Positions 14,578 through 21,730 of a stretch of 25,204 nt of DNA are shown piece by piece; positions within the stretch are counted from its first letter, which is position 1, and each line of letters opens with the position of its first letter. Both the position numbers and the translations under genes were made by a program. This stretch comes from a virus. The stretch spans positions 1 to 25,204 of IMG/VR virus record IMGVR_UViG_3300017917_002240; one strand, given 5' to 3'. Below the pieces are notes generated by a model. It worked only from the letters and a program-made list of their open reading frames with translations. It searched no databases and was not told the DNA's origin.

Positions 14578-14971
14578 ATCTATCCGTTTAGGTGTTGAAG
14601 ATATATTAAATACTAATGTAACTGTTAGAAGAAAGAAAAAATCTACGTCCGATAAAAAAAGAGAATTATTCTTTACTATAATTAATAGTATAGATGGCCT
14701 GAATGTAAGGCAAAATATTCTATATGCAGATCTAAGTTTAGATTTTTCTAATTATGATGAAAAGTTTTATACTGTTATAGATCAATTAATCTTTATGAAT
14801 TTTGGTAAAGAGTGTGCTGATATAATTGCATTTTATCTTTATGATAGAGTTAATATTGATACATCAATCAATCCATTAATATTTGATAATGGAGAAGAAA
14901 TCATAATAAATAATCCATATGAATTATGGAATGTATTATGCCAAATAAATCCTAAGTTAAATGAGTCATAA
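14552..14971 (+). CDS. Unknown phage protein, start uncertain
   Basis: This protein of up to 139 aa has three closely spaced candidate starts, at 14552, 14558 and 14567 (MIMIDNMYKS...). All of them overlap the previous gene. The N-terminal part is basic (VTVRRKKKSTSDKKRE, about residues 24-39). The rest is a mixed helical domain (ELFFTIINSIDGLN..., FYTVIDQLIFMNFGKECADIIAFYLYDRVN). No family was recognised. It overlaps the HTH-HNH gene downstream by 11 bases, so three genes form a coupled unit. Confidence 0.55.
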   Translation: MIMIDNMYKSIRLGVEDILNTNVTVRRKKKSTSDKKRELFFTIINSIDGLNVRQNILYADLSLDFSNYDEKFYTVIDQLIFMNFGKECADIIAFYLYDRVNIDTSINPLIFDNGEEIIINNPYELWNVLCQINPKLNES

Positions 14972-15704
14972 GTTTACAAAAGAAAAGATGCAAAGAGGAG
15001 TCCGTCCAGATCATTGGTGGCATAGAGGACTTCAATTATCGGAAGATAGAATTAGAGAAGCTATGGCAAATACTCGTAGTAATAAAGAAGCTGCGAGATG
15101 GTTAGGTATTACAGATACTACATATAAAAAATATTCAAAAGGTTATATTGATTCTGAAACTGGTAAAACATTATTTGAACTCCATAAAAATCAATTTGGT
15201 AGAGGCATACCTAAAAGTTGGAATGGTGGTGCTTGGAAAAAGACTTTAGATGAAATGCTAGTCGAGAATCAACCTATCAATCCTAAAAGAATAGTTAAGT
15301 TAAAAGAACTATTAATGACTGATGGTAGACTTGGCTATCAATGTTCAGCATGTAATTATTCTGAAAAGAGATTAACAGATATGAAAGCTCCATTATTAAT
15401 TAATTTTAAGAATGGTAAAAAATCTGATTGGAGAATAGAGAATTTACAGTGGTTATGCTATAATTGCCATTTCTTATATATTGGTAATCCTTTTACAAAT
15501 AGATCTTTACAAGCTATAGAAGGTACAGAAATAGATGCACCTCAAATAAAAGATGATATACAAGAAGTATATCAATTAGATGATTTTTATTATGAGCATT
15601 TAAAAAATCTAGGTCTAGGAGGTACAGGAGATGTACACTTTAAAGATAATATTGTTGACTACAATGATCCGGATGATGGATCTGAATTTATAGATATTAT
15701 ATAA
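14961..15704 (+). CDS. HTH-HNH-like protein with degenerate nuclease site
   Basis: In this 247-aa protein an N-terminal helix-turn-helix-like segment (EDRIREAMANTRSNKEAARWLGITDTTYKKY, residues 28-58) precedes an HNH-like zinc module. That module has C128-S-A-C131, then APLLINFKNGKKSDWRIENLQWLCYNCH (143-170) with C166, C169 and H170. In active HNH proteins the segment before the N-G reads with His residues (L-x-x-H-H/D-x-N-G). Here it is LLINFKNG, so the general-base His appears lost, although the zinc ligands and ENL..LCxNCH frame are kept. The acidic tail after residue 190 is unusual. It may be a DNA-binding regulator built from a dead nuclease, or a variant enzyme. Gene end is followed by control region A. 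Confidence 0.7.
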   Translation: MSHKFTKEKMQRGVRPDHWWHRGLQLSEDRIREAMANTRSNKEAARWLGITDTTYKKYSKGYIDSETGKTLFELHKNQFGRGIPKSWNGGAWKKTLDEMLVENQPINPKRIVKLKELLMTDGRLGYQCSACNYSEKRLTDMKAPLLINFKNGKKSDWRIENLQWLCYNCHFLYIGNPFTNRSLQAIEGTEIDAPQIKDDIQEVYQLDDFYYEHLKNLGLGGTGDVHFKDNIVDYNDPDDGSEFIDII

Positions 15705-15772
15705 ATTATATTTATCAATTAGTTATATATTTTTTTAATTTATATATATAACACCATGATAATCAACTGCGC

Positions 15773-15817
15773 TAACTGATTGATTATCAACTACTTGCAT
15801 AACTGATTGATTATCAA
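15773..15817 (+). repeat. Two 18-bp direct repeats, operator-like palindromes
   Basis: TAACTGATTGATTATCAA occurs at 15773-15790 and again at 15800-15817, identical, with a 27-base period. Each contains the 11-base palindrome TTGATTATCAA. The second extends to GATTGATTATCAATC (15805-15819), a perfect palindrome around one central base. An imperfect third copy in the other orientation (ATGATAATCAA) is at 15756-15766. This looks like a multi-site operator for a dimeric regulator. Confidence 0.65.
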
Positions 15818-15837
15818 TCGAGAATTTTTCCAAAATA

Positions 15838-15872
15838 TTTTTTTATTTGAAATAATTGTTGTACATTTACTT
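15838..15872 (+). promoter_or_regulatory. Promoter-like block A
   Basis: T-run, then ATTTGAAATAATTGTTG, then TACATTTAC with the TA at 15862. The block is nearly identical to 19812-19844, differing at only two positions over the 26 bases from ATTTG to TTTAC. The 16-base distance from TTTG to TA is shorter than that of the standard Bacteroidota -33/-7 promoter (about 26), so a phage-specific or modified RNA polymerase may read it. Confidence 0.6.
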
Positions 15873-15933
15873 TATATTAGTTTATGTAAATATCCTAGTA
15901 TATATTTTATTTATAATATAAAAAATATTTATT

Positions 15934-16635
15934 ATGTTATTAAAATTTCAAAACGGTAATAAAAAACTAAATAATAAAATATTTACGTTTTCTTTACCTG
16001 CAGGTTGGGCATGCCCATTTGCACACAATTGTTTATCAAAGACAAATCCAGAAACTGGAAAATTAACTGATGGAGAATTTACTGAGTTTAGATGTTTTGC
16101 CGCAATGGCAGAAGCTACATATCCAACAGTAAGAAAAGCAAGGTGGTATAACTTTGATCTATTAAAACCACTAATGAATAATATAGATTCAATGGTTGAT
16201 TTAATACAAAAATCAATTCCTAGTAAAGCAACAATTATACGTATACATGTATCAGGTGATTTTTTTAATCAAAATTATTTTGATGCATGGTTAAAAGTAG
16301 CGGCAAATAATCCTAATGTATTATTTTATGCCTATACAAAAAGTATACCATACTGGATAAATAGACTTACTTCTATTAATAATACTACAAATTTTAAATT
16401 AACTGCTAGTATTGGAGGTAAGCATGATGATTTAGTACAAACAAATAATTTAAAATATGCACAAGTAGTTTACTCTAAAGAAGAAGCTAAAGAATTAAAT
16501 TTATTAATTGATACAGATGATTCATTAGCATATAGTCAAAATAATAGTTTTGCTTTATTAATACATGGAATTCAACCAAAAGGATCAAAAGCATCTATCG
16601 CATTATCTAATATAAAAAAACAAAAAAATAAATAG
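15934..16635 (+). CDS. GP88-family phage protein
   Basis: This 233-aa protein shows the GP88 pattern first named in mycobacteriophages. It has GNKKLNNKIFTFSLPAGWACPFAHNCLS (residues 8-35, C27 and C33), FRCFAAMAEATYPTVRKARWYNFDLL (52-77, C54), TIIRIHVSGDFFNQNYFDAWLKVAANNPNVLFYAYTKS (about 99-136), and a C-terminal half that keeps ASIGGKHDD. The FSLPAG-CP-A-C block, RIH-SGDFF and YTKS are the diagnostic pieces. The biochemical role of the family is not known to me; the conserved cysteines suggest a metal or Fe-S site. It is the first gene after control region A. Confidence 0.8.
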   Translation: MLLKFQNGNKKLNNKIFTFSLPAGWACPFAHNCLSKTNPETGKLTDGEFTEFRCFAAMAEATYPTVRKARWYNFDLLKPLMNNIDSMVDLIQKSIPSKATIIRIHVSGDFFNQNYFDAWLKVAANNPNVLFYAYTKSIPYWINRLTSINNTTNFKLTASIGGKHDDLVQTNNLKYAQVVYSKEEAKELNLLIDTDDSLAYSQNNSFALLIHGIQPKGSKASIALSNIKKQKNK

Positions 16636-16637
16636 TT

Positions 16638-17543
16638 ATGAAAAAATCAGAATTAAAATCAGGAATGTTAGTAGAAACAGTAGAAGGTGAATTAGGTTTA
16701 GTATTACTAAATACTCCAAATGGAGATGTAATTGCTGGAAATGGAGAAAGTATTTCCAGAACATGGTTTCCATTAAATATGATTGATGAAGATACACTAG
16801 AGTATAAGACTTCTCCATCAGCTAATATTATTAGAGTTTATGGATATAAAGATAATTCAAATTCTGCATCTATATCAATAAAGGGTAGAGTATTATTATG
16901 GGAAAAGAAAGCTCCTTTAAAAAAAATAAAATTATCAAAAGAATATAGTCTTGAAATTGATAAAAATCATATTCATATTTTTAATAATAATTTAAATAGT
17001 TTTGTGGATTCTCCAATTCTTCATGAAGATATTAAACATTTATATTGTACAATTAATAATTGTAGACCATCTAATATAAAAACTGTTAATAAACCTAAAA
17101 ATATACGAATAAAATCTAAATCTAAGTCTTGGCATTTATATAATGCATTTGCTTCTGAATTAATAGATTTGGGTTTTGAATCAAAAGAATCTTTTACAGT
17201 CTTTTCTAAAGAAAATAGTCAATCCCATGATGGCTTAATAATTTCAGATAATTTTAATTTATCACATGGAAAAGCTGCTTTTGCCTTTACTAATTTTTCT
17301 AGTGATAATGAAGAATTTCTTAAAATAAATTCTCCAATTTATAATTTAGACACAATGTGGCCAGTTATAATTGAAGAGGCAAAAAAATATATTGATTATA
17401 ATAAGACCTATATTTTAGATGATATAAAAATTCCTAATGTAAAATATAAGTGTAGAGTAAATTATATAAAAGAAACAATTAGCATAGGATGTCAAACAAT
17501 TTCATTCTCTACTTTAGAAAACATAATTAATTTAATTAAATAA
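16638..17543 (+). CDS. Unknown protein with N-terminal SH3-like segment
   Basis: This 301-aa protein has an N-terminal segment MKKSELKSGMLVETVEGELGLVLLNTPNGDVI (residues 1-32) with the pattern K-L-K-x-G-M-x-V-E..DG..x-x-V. It recurs at the start of many phage proteins and suggests a small beta barrel. The central SISIKGRVLLWEKKAP and C-terminal FLKINSPIYNLDTMWPVIIEEAKKYIDYNKTYILDD have no match I recognise. Start AAATAGTTATG lies two bases after the GP88 stop, so the two genes are likely co-transcribed. Confidence 0.6.
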   Translation: MKKSELKSGMLVETVEGELGLVLLNTPNGDVIAGNGESISRTWFPLNMIDEDTLEYKTSPSANIIRVYGYKDNSNSASISIKGRVLLWEKKAPLKKIKLSKEYSLEIDKNHIHIFNNNLNSFVDSPILHEDIKHLYCTINNCRPSNIKTVNKPKNIRIKSKSKSWHLYNAFASELIDLGFESKESFTVFSKENSQSHDGLIISDNFNLSHGKAAFAFTNFSSDNEEFLKINSPIYNLDTMWPVIIEEAKKYIDYNKTYILDDIKIPNVKYKCRVNYIKETISIGCQTISFSTLENIINLIK

Positions 17544-17553
17544 AAACCAAGTT

Positions 17554-17796
17554 ATGAATAATAGTAATATCAAGTTAAAGAGTAGTTATATTCCAAACTC
17601 ACAACCTAGTTTAGATGAGTGGTGTAAAATGCATAATGTAGGATCTAGATGCCAAAGGGATAATAGTATGCTAATAAGAGGATCAATAGCAAATCGTCAA
17701 TATGACTTTTTTAATTTCTTTAAGCCAAAAGGTATGGAATCTTCTTATACATTAAGAAATTTGTGTATTAGATTTTTAAAAGTAATGTTTTCATAA
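17554..17796 (+). CDS. Small unknown protein
   Basis: This 80-aa protein contains SLDEWCKMHNVGSRCQRDNSMLIRGSIANRQYDFFNFFKPKGMESSYTLRNLCIRFLKVMFS. It is basic and Cys-poor, with a short Phe-rich stretch. No motif was recognised. Start context ACCAAGTTATG and ten-base spacing from the previous stop support translation. It stands between the SH3-like unknown and the first zincin-like gene. Confidence 0.5.
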   Translation: MNNSNIKLKSSYIPNSQPSLDEWCKMHNVGSRCQRDNSMLIRGSIANRQYDFFNFFKPKGMESSYTLRNLCIRFLKVMFS

Positions 17797-17810
17797 ATAT
17801 AAAAAAATAT

Positions 17811-18410
17811 ATGACTAAAAAAGAATTAGAGTTTGTAAATTATGTTAAGTCTGAGTGTAAAAAATATAATGTTAAATGTGATTTAAGAAAAACTAAATAC
17901 GTTAAACTATCTGGATCTATTAAATGTTCAGGTTATTTTGAATCAGATGATGTTCGACCAGTATTAGTATGTTCTATGAATAGAAAAGACTGGATTGAAA
18001 TATTAGCTCATGAATTTTGCCATCTTACTCAATGGGTAGAAAAGTTTAAATTATGGGATCCTGCTATGGAATCTATGAATATAGTAGATAATTGGTTAAA
18101 TGGAGAAGATGTTTCTAATATACAATATCATGCAGGACTTTGTAGAGATCTAGAATTAGATAATGAAAAAAGAACTGTTAAACTAATTAAGAAGTTTGGA
18201 TTAAAAGTTAATATAGATCAGTATATTAAGAAAGCAAATAGTTATATTCTTTTTTATAATCATATGTTATCTACTAGAAGATGGACTAGACCAAATAATA
18301 GTCCATATGGTAATAAACGTTTAGTAAATGCTATGCCATCTAATTTTAGAATAAAGTATACTAAAACACCAAAACATTTAGAAAAGATTTACATAGAAGA
18401 AAATATATAG
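17811..18410 (+). CDS. Zincin-like metallopeptidase-fold phage protein
   Basis: This 199-aa protein has the zinc motif HExxH as H67-E68-F-C-H71 in WIEILAHEFCHLTQW. A candidate third ligand lies in the helix LCRDLELDNEKRTVKLI (E115 or E119), as in other phage zincin-like proteins with an E-x-D-x-E-K-R pattern. The C-terminus NSPYGNKRLVNAMPSNF is basic. It is predicted to be a soluble, cytoplasmic metalloprotein. The substrate is unknown and activity is not proven by the motif. Only one base separates it from a second, unrelated-looking HExxH gene. Confidence 0.75.
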   Translation: MTKKELEFVNYVKSECKKYNVKCDLRKTKYVKLSGSIKCSGYFESDDVRPVLVCSMNRKDWIEILAHEFCHLTQWVEKFKLWDPAMESMNIVDNWLNGEDVSNIQYHAGLCRDLELDNEKRTVKLIKKFGLKVNIDQYIKKANSYILFYNHMLSTRRWTRPNNSPYGNKRLVNAMPSNFRIKYTKTPKHLEKIYIEENI

Positions 18411-18411
18411 T

Positions 18412-18786
18412 ATGATTAAACCAAATAAAAGACACGCAAATAAAATATTAGATTGGTGTTTAAATAATTATGGTTTATCTAAATATAATAAGATATTTCC
18501 AGAAATAGAATATAAAAAACATGATTATTATACTGAAGGATGTGTTGCATACTATGATGAAATAGATGGAATTATTTTTATTAGTAGATCAGATAATGAT
18601 TCTCTATATGAATTAGCTAATAGTATTATTCATGAATATACACACTATAAACAAAACATGAGTAAGTATCAAATACTATCAAAAACTTTATCTGATGCTG
18701 AAAATCCTATGGAAATAGAAGCTTATGAAATTGCAGAAAGAGACTCAAAAAAATGCTTAAAAGAAGTCTTTAATATTATAATTTAA
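18412..18786 (+). CDS. Second zincin-like protein, minimal HExxH domain
   Basis: In this 124-aa protein, SLYELANSIIHEYTHYKQNM carries H74-E75-Y-T-H78. The downstream helix ENPMEIEAYEIAERDSKKCL (97-116) offers E101, E103 or E106 as third zinc ligand, with the N-P-x-E-x-E-A pattern seen in compact zincins. At 124 aa it is close to a bare catalytic domain. It follows the first zincin-like gene by one base. The proteins share no obvious sequence beyond the motif, so recent tandem duplication is unlikely. Confidence 0.75.
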   Translation: MIKPNKRHANKILDWCLNNYGLSKYNKIFPEIEYKKHDYYTEGCVAYYDEIDGIIFISRSDNDSLYELANSIIHEYTHYKQNMSKYQILSKTLSDAENPMEIEAYEIAERDSKKCLKEVFNIII

Positions 18787-18810
18787 TTAATATCTTAAAT
18801 ATTTATTGTT

Positions 18811-19023
18811 ATGTTAGACTATGAAATCTTAGATGAAATAGCCGATCAGTTTATACCTAATGAACAACATAAAGAGTTACATATAGTTCCAAGAGAAGTT
18901 TGGGTGACGATTATGATAGAGTTAATTGAAAAAGGTATTGTTAAAAATAGTTATAGCGATTTAATGAGTTGGGCAAAAGATTGGGAGTCTATATTATTTA
19001 GACGAGCTAGTTTACTAAATTAA
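18811..19023 (+). CDS. Small acidic protein, unknown function
   Basis: This 70-aa protein, MLDYEILDEIADQFIPNEQHKELHIVPREVWVTIMIELIEKGIVKNSYSDLMSWAKDWESILFRRASLLN, is predicted mainly helical and has an acidic N-terminal half. No family was recognised. It starts with TTATTGTTATG, 24 bases after the second zincin gene. Confidence 0.5.
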   Translation: MLDYEILDEIADQFIPNEQHKELHIVPREVWVTIMIELIEKGIVKNSYSDLMSWAKDWESILFRRASLLN

Positions 19024-19038
19024 AAACAATAATCAAAA

Positions 19039-19329
19039 ATGGAGGCAACTTCAGTATCAAACATTCAAAATTACACACTTCAATATGGAGTACTTGGTAT
19101 ATTAGCATTTTTATTAGGATATTTTGCATATATGCAATACCAAAGGATCGTTAAAAAAAATGACGATCTAGAGAAGAAAATAGACAAACTTCAAGATGAG
19201 ATGATGATGCTTCTAGTTGAAGAAAGAGATAGACTAGCAGATCTAATAAGAGAAAATACTCAAGCACTAACAGATCTACAAAAAACAATCTTTAAATACT
19301 TAGTAAATAATAGTTCAAATAAAGATTAG
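19039..19329 (+). CDS. Holin-like membrane protein with coiled coil (BhlA/UviB-like)
   Basis: In this 96-aa protein one hydrophobic segment (YGVLGILAFLLGYFAYMQY, about residues 16-34) is followed by a long charged helix, IVKKNDDLEKKIDKLQDEMMMLLVEERDRLADLIRENTQALTDLQKTIFKYL (37-88), a likely coiled coil. This single-TM plus coiled-coil layout is that of BhlA/UviB holin-like proteins and of some phage spanin-like helpers. It would sit in the host inner membrane. A lysis role is plausible, but no endolysin was recognised nearby. It is directly adjacent to the 107-aa gene at 19330. Confidence 0.6.
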   Translation: MEATSVSNIQNYTLQYGVLGILAFLLGYFAYMQYQRIVKKNDDLEKKIDKLQDEMMMLLVEERDRLADLIRENTQALTDLQKTIFKYLVNNSSNKD

Positions 19330-19653
19330 ATGGATTATAAAAAGTTTACTTTGACTAAAATGGGAAATGCGTTAATAAAAGCCGCTGATGCAAAAGCTCA
19401 TTTTGATAATAAAGAAAAAGTTAAACTTGAAGATGATGTATATAAAAATAAAGTAATACATTTAAAAGAAGTTCTTACTAAAGAATATAAATTCGCAGTT
19501 CAAAATAGTAATATCCATACACAGTTCAGAATGCGCGTAGAGGTGGTCCAGAAGCATATAGACTATGTCAAATCTATACAGAATAAGAAAATACTAGACA
19601 AATCAGATCATCAAATAATCGACACCTTAATCAATAAATATATAGGAGATTAG
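19330..19653 (+). CDS. Unknown helical protein
   Basis: This 107-aa protein, MDYKKFTLTKMGNALIKAADAKAHFDNKEKVKLEDDVYKNKVIHLKEVLTKEYKFAVQNSNIHTQFRMRVEVVQKHIDYVKSIQNKKILDKSDHQIIDTLINKYIGD, is helical and basic, with no motif recognised. It begins immediately after the stop of the holin-like gene. The last third (about 19495-19640) uses noticeably more G/C-ending codons (GCGCGT, GTC, GTG, CAG, ATC) than its neighbours, possibly a patch exchanged from another phage. Control region B follows. Confidence 0.55.
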   Translation: MDYKKFTLTKMGNALIKAADAKAHFDNKEKVKLEDDVYKNKVIHLKEVLTKEYKFAVQNSNIHTQFRMRVEVVQKHIDYVKSIQNKKILDKSDHQIIDTLINKYIGD

Positions 19654-19870
19654 TACTTAATTAGTTATATATTATAAAAACAAATATATATAACTCATTG
19701 ATAATCAATAAAACATTTTCTTATATATCTTATTAGTACTCAATAGTTTAGATATATAAATAAAATATATATATAACTAATTGATTCTCTATCAACAATT
19801 TTTATAAATAATTTTTTTATTTGAAATATTTGTTGTATATTTACCTTTCAATAATCAAATTAATTAAAGT
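19654..19870 (+). promoter_or_regulatory. Intergenic control region B (hairpins, palindromes, promoter)
   Basis: This 217-nt non-coding stretch parallels region A. Inverted repeat AGTTATATAT 19663-19672 / ATATATAACT 19686-19695 comes first, then ATTGATAATCAAT 19697-19709. A second ATATATATAAC (about 19767-19777) follows, with the looser palindrome TTGATTCTCTATCAA 19781-19795, and then a promoter-like block. The order of parts and the palindrome-to-promoter distance (about 25-29 bases) match region A. Confidence 0.65.
19812..19846 (+). promoter_or_regulatory. Promoter-like block B
   Basis: T-run, ATTTGAAATATTTGTTG, then TATATTTAC with the TA at 19836. It is nearly identical to block A and keeps the same 16-base TTTG-to-TA spacing. 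It lies 27 bases before the small ORF at 19871. The AT-rich background makes single boxes weak evidence, but the conserved 26-base block in two intergenic regions is not explained by composition. Confidence 0.6.
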
Positions 19871-20002
19871 ATGAATGATTTATTTAATATAGATAATTCT
19901 ATATATTTAGAAAATGTTATATGTTCTGATGAAGAAATTAACAAACTAATTATTCAATTTGAAGAAGACGATTTTAATATGAGAGATTCTATTATTTACT
20001 AA
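19871..20002 (+). CDS. Small acidic protein, first gene after promoter B
   Basis: A 43-aa ORF, MNDLFNIDNSIYLENVICSDEEINKLIIQFEEDDFNMRDSIIY, strongly acidic. It starts in the AAAGTATG context 27 bases after the promoter-like block and ends 18 bases before the next gene. No family was recognised. Its size, charge and leading position resemble phage-encoded inhibitors of DNA-binding host proteins, but that is only an analogy. Confidence 0.5.
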   Translation: MNDLFNIDNSIYLENVICSDEEINKLIIQFEEDDFNMRDSIIY

Positions 20003-20020
20003 ACTATAAAAATAAAAGTT

Positions 20021-21166
20021 ATGATAATAAAAACAAACAAATGTGCTACAGGTACTTCATTTTACTCTTATACAGTATCAGCTACATTATCTGAATTAGA
20101 TACTATATTTCAGACAAACTATGCTAATGAGACTATTTTAGATATTAAGGATAAAGTTCAATATGAATGGACTCTTGAGTTAGATAATCATTTAGATAGT
20201 GTATTTACTGTTTATGATTGGAAAGAATATAGGCATATACCAAAAGATGAAATTATAACATGGCATATTGGTAGTGAATCACATGGAATATCTCGTATTG
20301 CACAAAAAGAAATTAATATTTTATTAGCTAATTTAAGAATAAAAAACACAAAAAACTCACCAGTTATGAATACAAAACCAAATTTATTTCAATCATTAAA
20401 AAACTTTATTAATTCTAGAGGCGTTGGTAATACATTTACTACAAAAGAATTATGTGCAGCAATGAATGGAATTGAGACTATTACTAGATGGAAATCAATT
20501 AGTAATAATCAATTTTATAGAACTCATACATACAAAACATATTTAAAAAGATTAGGGTTTATTTCTAATATTAAACGTGGATTGTGGAAAGTAGATGTGT
20601 TAATACCATTATGGTTAGATAGTGGCCATGTTAATACTATTATATTTAATTATCAAGATTTTGGATATAAATCTAATGGTGAATTTGATAATCTTTATAA
20701 AGGATTAACTAGACAGGAAATTAAAAATAGATTGTCAGAATATATGGAAAAGTGTAAAAATACAATTAAAGATAATGTTGAAACACCAACTGCAAAAGGA
20801 TATGATCCTCTTAAAAATTTTAATAGTGCAGTTAAATTATTAGCATCAGAAATTATTGGTGATGGACAATCGCCAAATATATGGTTTGTAACAGAGTCTT
20901 CTAATATTATCTGTGAAGAATCAGGATTTGATGAAAATCTACCTAATTTTGAAAATGAAGAAAGTACTACTTATGGACCTTTTTATAGTTATGCTGATGC
21001 ATGTAAAAAATATGAGTCGATTGATTTGAGTGCTGAATATGGTGTGGGAAAAGTTTGTATTGAAGATAGAGAAATTGGTATTGTTAAAGAAAAAGTATTA
21101 GAGAAGGTAATTAAAATTGTTTATATTGAAAGAGAATATGATGATTCTGACTATTATTCAAAATAA
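20021..21166 (+). CDS. Large unknown protein with possible winged-helix middle
   Basis: In this 381-aa protein, KCATGTSFYSYTVSATLSELDTIFQTNY...KVQYEWTLEL...VFTVYDWKEYR...ITWHIGSESHGIS (residues 7-91) is a compact N-terminal domain. Its distinctive YDWKEYR and WHIG signatures look like a conserved phage family, function unknown to me. The middle (FQSLKNFINSRGVGNTFTTKELCAAM...TYKTYLKRLGFISNIKRGLWKVD, about 122-192) has the layout of a winged helix. The C-terminal third is acidic with PFYSYADACKKYESIDLS and a VLEKVIKIVYIEREY end. It follows the 43-aa acidic ORF and appears to be the main product of the promoter B transcript. Confidence 0.6.
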   Translation: MIIKTNKCATGTSFYSYTVSATLSELDTIFQTNYANETILDIKDKVQYEWTLELDNHLDSVFTVYDWKEYRHIPKDEIITWHIGSESHGISRIAQKEINILLANLRIKNTKNSPVMNTKPNLFQSLKNFINSRGVGNTFTTKELCAAMNGIETITRWKSISNNQFYRTHTYKTYLKRLGFISNIKRGLWKVDVLIPLWLDSGHVNTIIFNYQDFGYKSNGEFDNLYKGLTRQEIKNRLSEYMEKCKNTIKDNVETPTAKGYDPLKNFNSAVKLLASEIIGDGQSPNIWFVTESSNIICEESGFDENLPNFENEESTTYGPFYSYADACKKYESIDLSAEYGVGKVCIEDREIGIVKEKVLEKVIKIVYIEREYDDSDYYSK

Positions 21167-21179
21167 TAAATAAATTAAT

Positions 21180-21380
21180 ATGTTACACGAATATACTAAA
21201 AGAGAATTAAATAGTTTTAAAACTATAGAACAAGCTTGGGATGGAGATGAATTAAAAATTAAAACTGATACTCATAAAGTTTGGTTAACCAGTAATGAAA
21301 ATAGAAAATGGAATGGTGATTACGTAGTAGAAACTTTAGTTAACGGTAAGTGGGAACAAGCTAGTTATAATTTTAATTAA
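21180..21380 (+). CDS. Small unknown protein
   Basis: This 66-aa protein, MLHEYTKRELNSFKTIEQAWDGDELKIKTDTHKVWLTSNENRKWNGDYVVETLVNGKWEQASYNFN, is rich in Trp, with a predicted small beta-sheet fold. No family was recognised. It starts 13 bases after the preceding stop and lies nine bases before the SWIM-domain gene. Confidence 0.5.
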   Translation: MLHEYTKRELNSFKTIEQAWDGDELKIKTDTHKVWLTSNENRKWNGDYVVETLVNGKWEQASYNFN

Positions 21381-21389
21381 AATATTTTT

Positions 21390-21725
21390 ATGGAATATAA
21401 ATCTTTTTTACCTCCTATATGTTTTCAATCAGCAATATCAGATACATGGTATATTATTGCTAATGGCATTTGGAATAAAGTTGATCGACAATATTCTTGG
21501 AAAGAATTAGAATCTATGTGGATTAGAGAAACTAAATATTCTAAACCAAAAGAAGAGAAGAAAATAATCCAACAAACAGAAACATATAAAGTCCCAGGTA
21601 GTAGAAATAATGAATATACAGTAGTAAATAGTTCTGGTATATGGAGTTGTTCATGCCCAGCATTTAATTTTAGCCGCAATAATAATTGTAAACATATTAC
21701 ATTAATTAAACAAAATAAAAAATAA
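21390..21725 (+). CDS. SWIM zinc-finger protein
   Basis: In this 111-aa protein the C-terminal part YTVVNSSGIWSCSCPAFNFSRNNNCKHITLIKQ contains the SWIM signature CxCx(n)CxH, with C87, C89, C100 and H102 as zinc ligands. The N-terminal half (residues 1-50) has several Trp residues and resembles no known domain. SWIM fingers mediate DNA or protein binding. Short phage SWIM proteins are of unknown function. It is probably a nucleic-acid or protein adaptor. Confidence 0.75.
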   Translation: MEYKSFLPPICFQSAISDTWYIIANGIWNKVDRQYSWKELESMWIRETKYSKPKEEKKIIQQTETYKVPGSRNNEYTVVNSSGIWSCSCPAFNFSRNNNCKHITLIKQNKK

Positions 21726-21730
21726 AGTCT

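Larger units (their letters stand above)
15705..15933 (+). promoter_or_regulatory. Intergenic control region A (hairpin, palindromes, promoter)
   Basis: This 229-nt non-coding stretch holds, in order: an AT-rich inverted repeat GTTATATAT 15722-15730 / ATATATAAC 15744-15752; ATGATAATCAA 15756-15766; two direct 18-base repeats with TTGATTATCAA cores (15773-15790 and 15800-15817, 27-base period); and a promoter-like block before the GP88 gene. The same order of elements recurs at 19654-19870. Confidence 0.65.

Noticed and set aside
15756-15820. CRISPR array
   Set aside because: Only two perfect repeats of 18 bases with a nine-base gap, each centred on a palindrome. This fits operators, and no cas genes are present.
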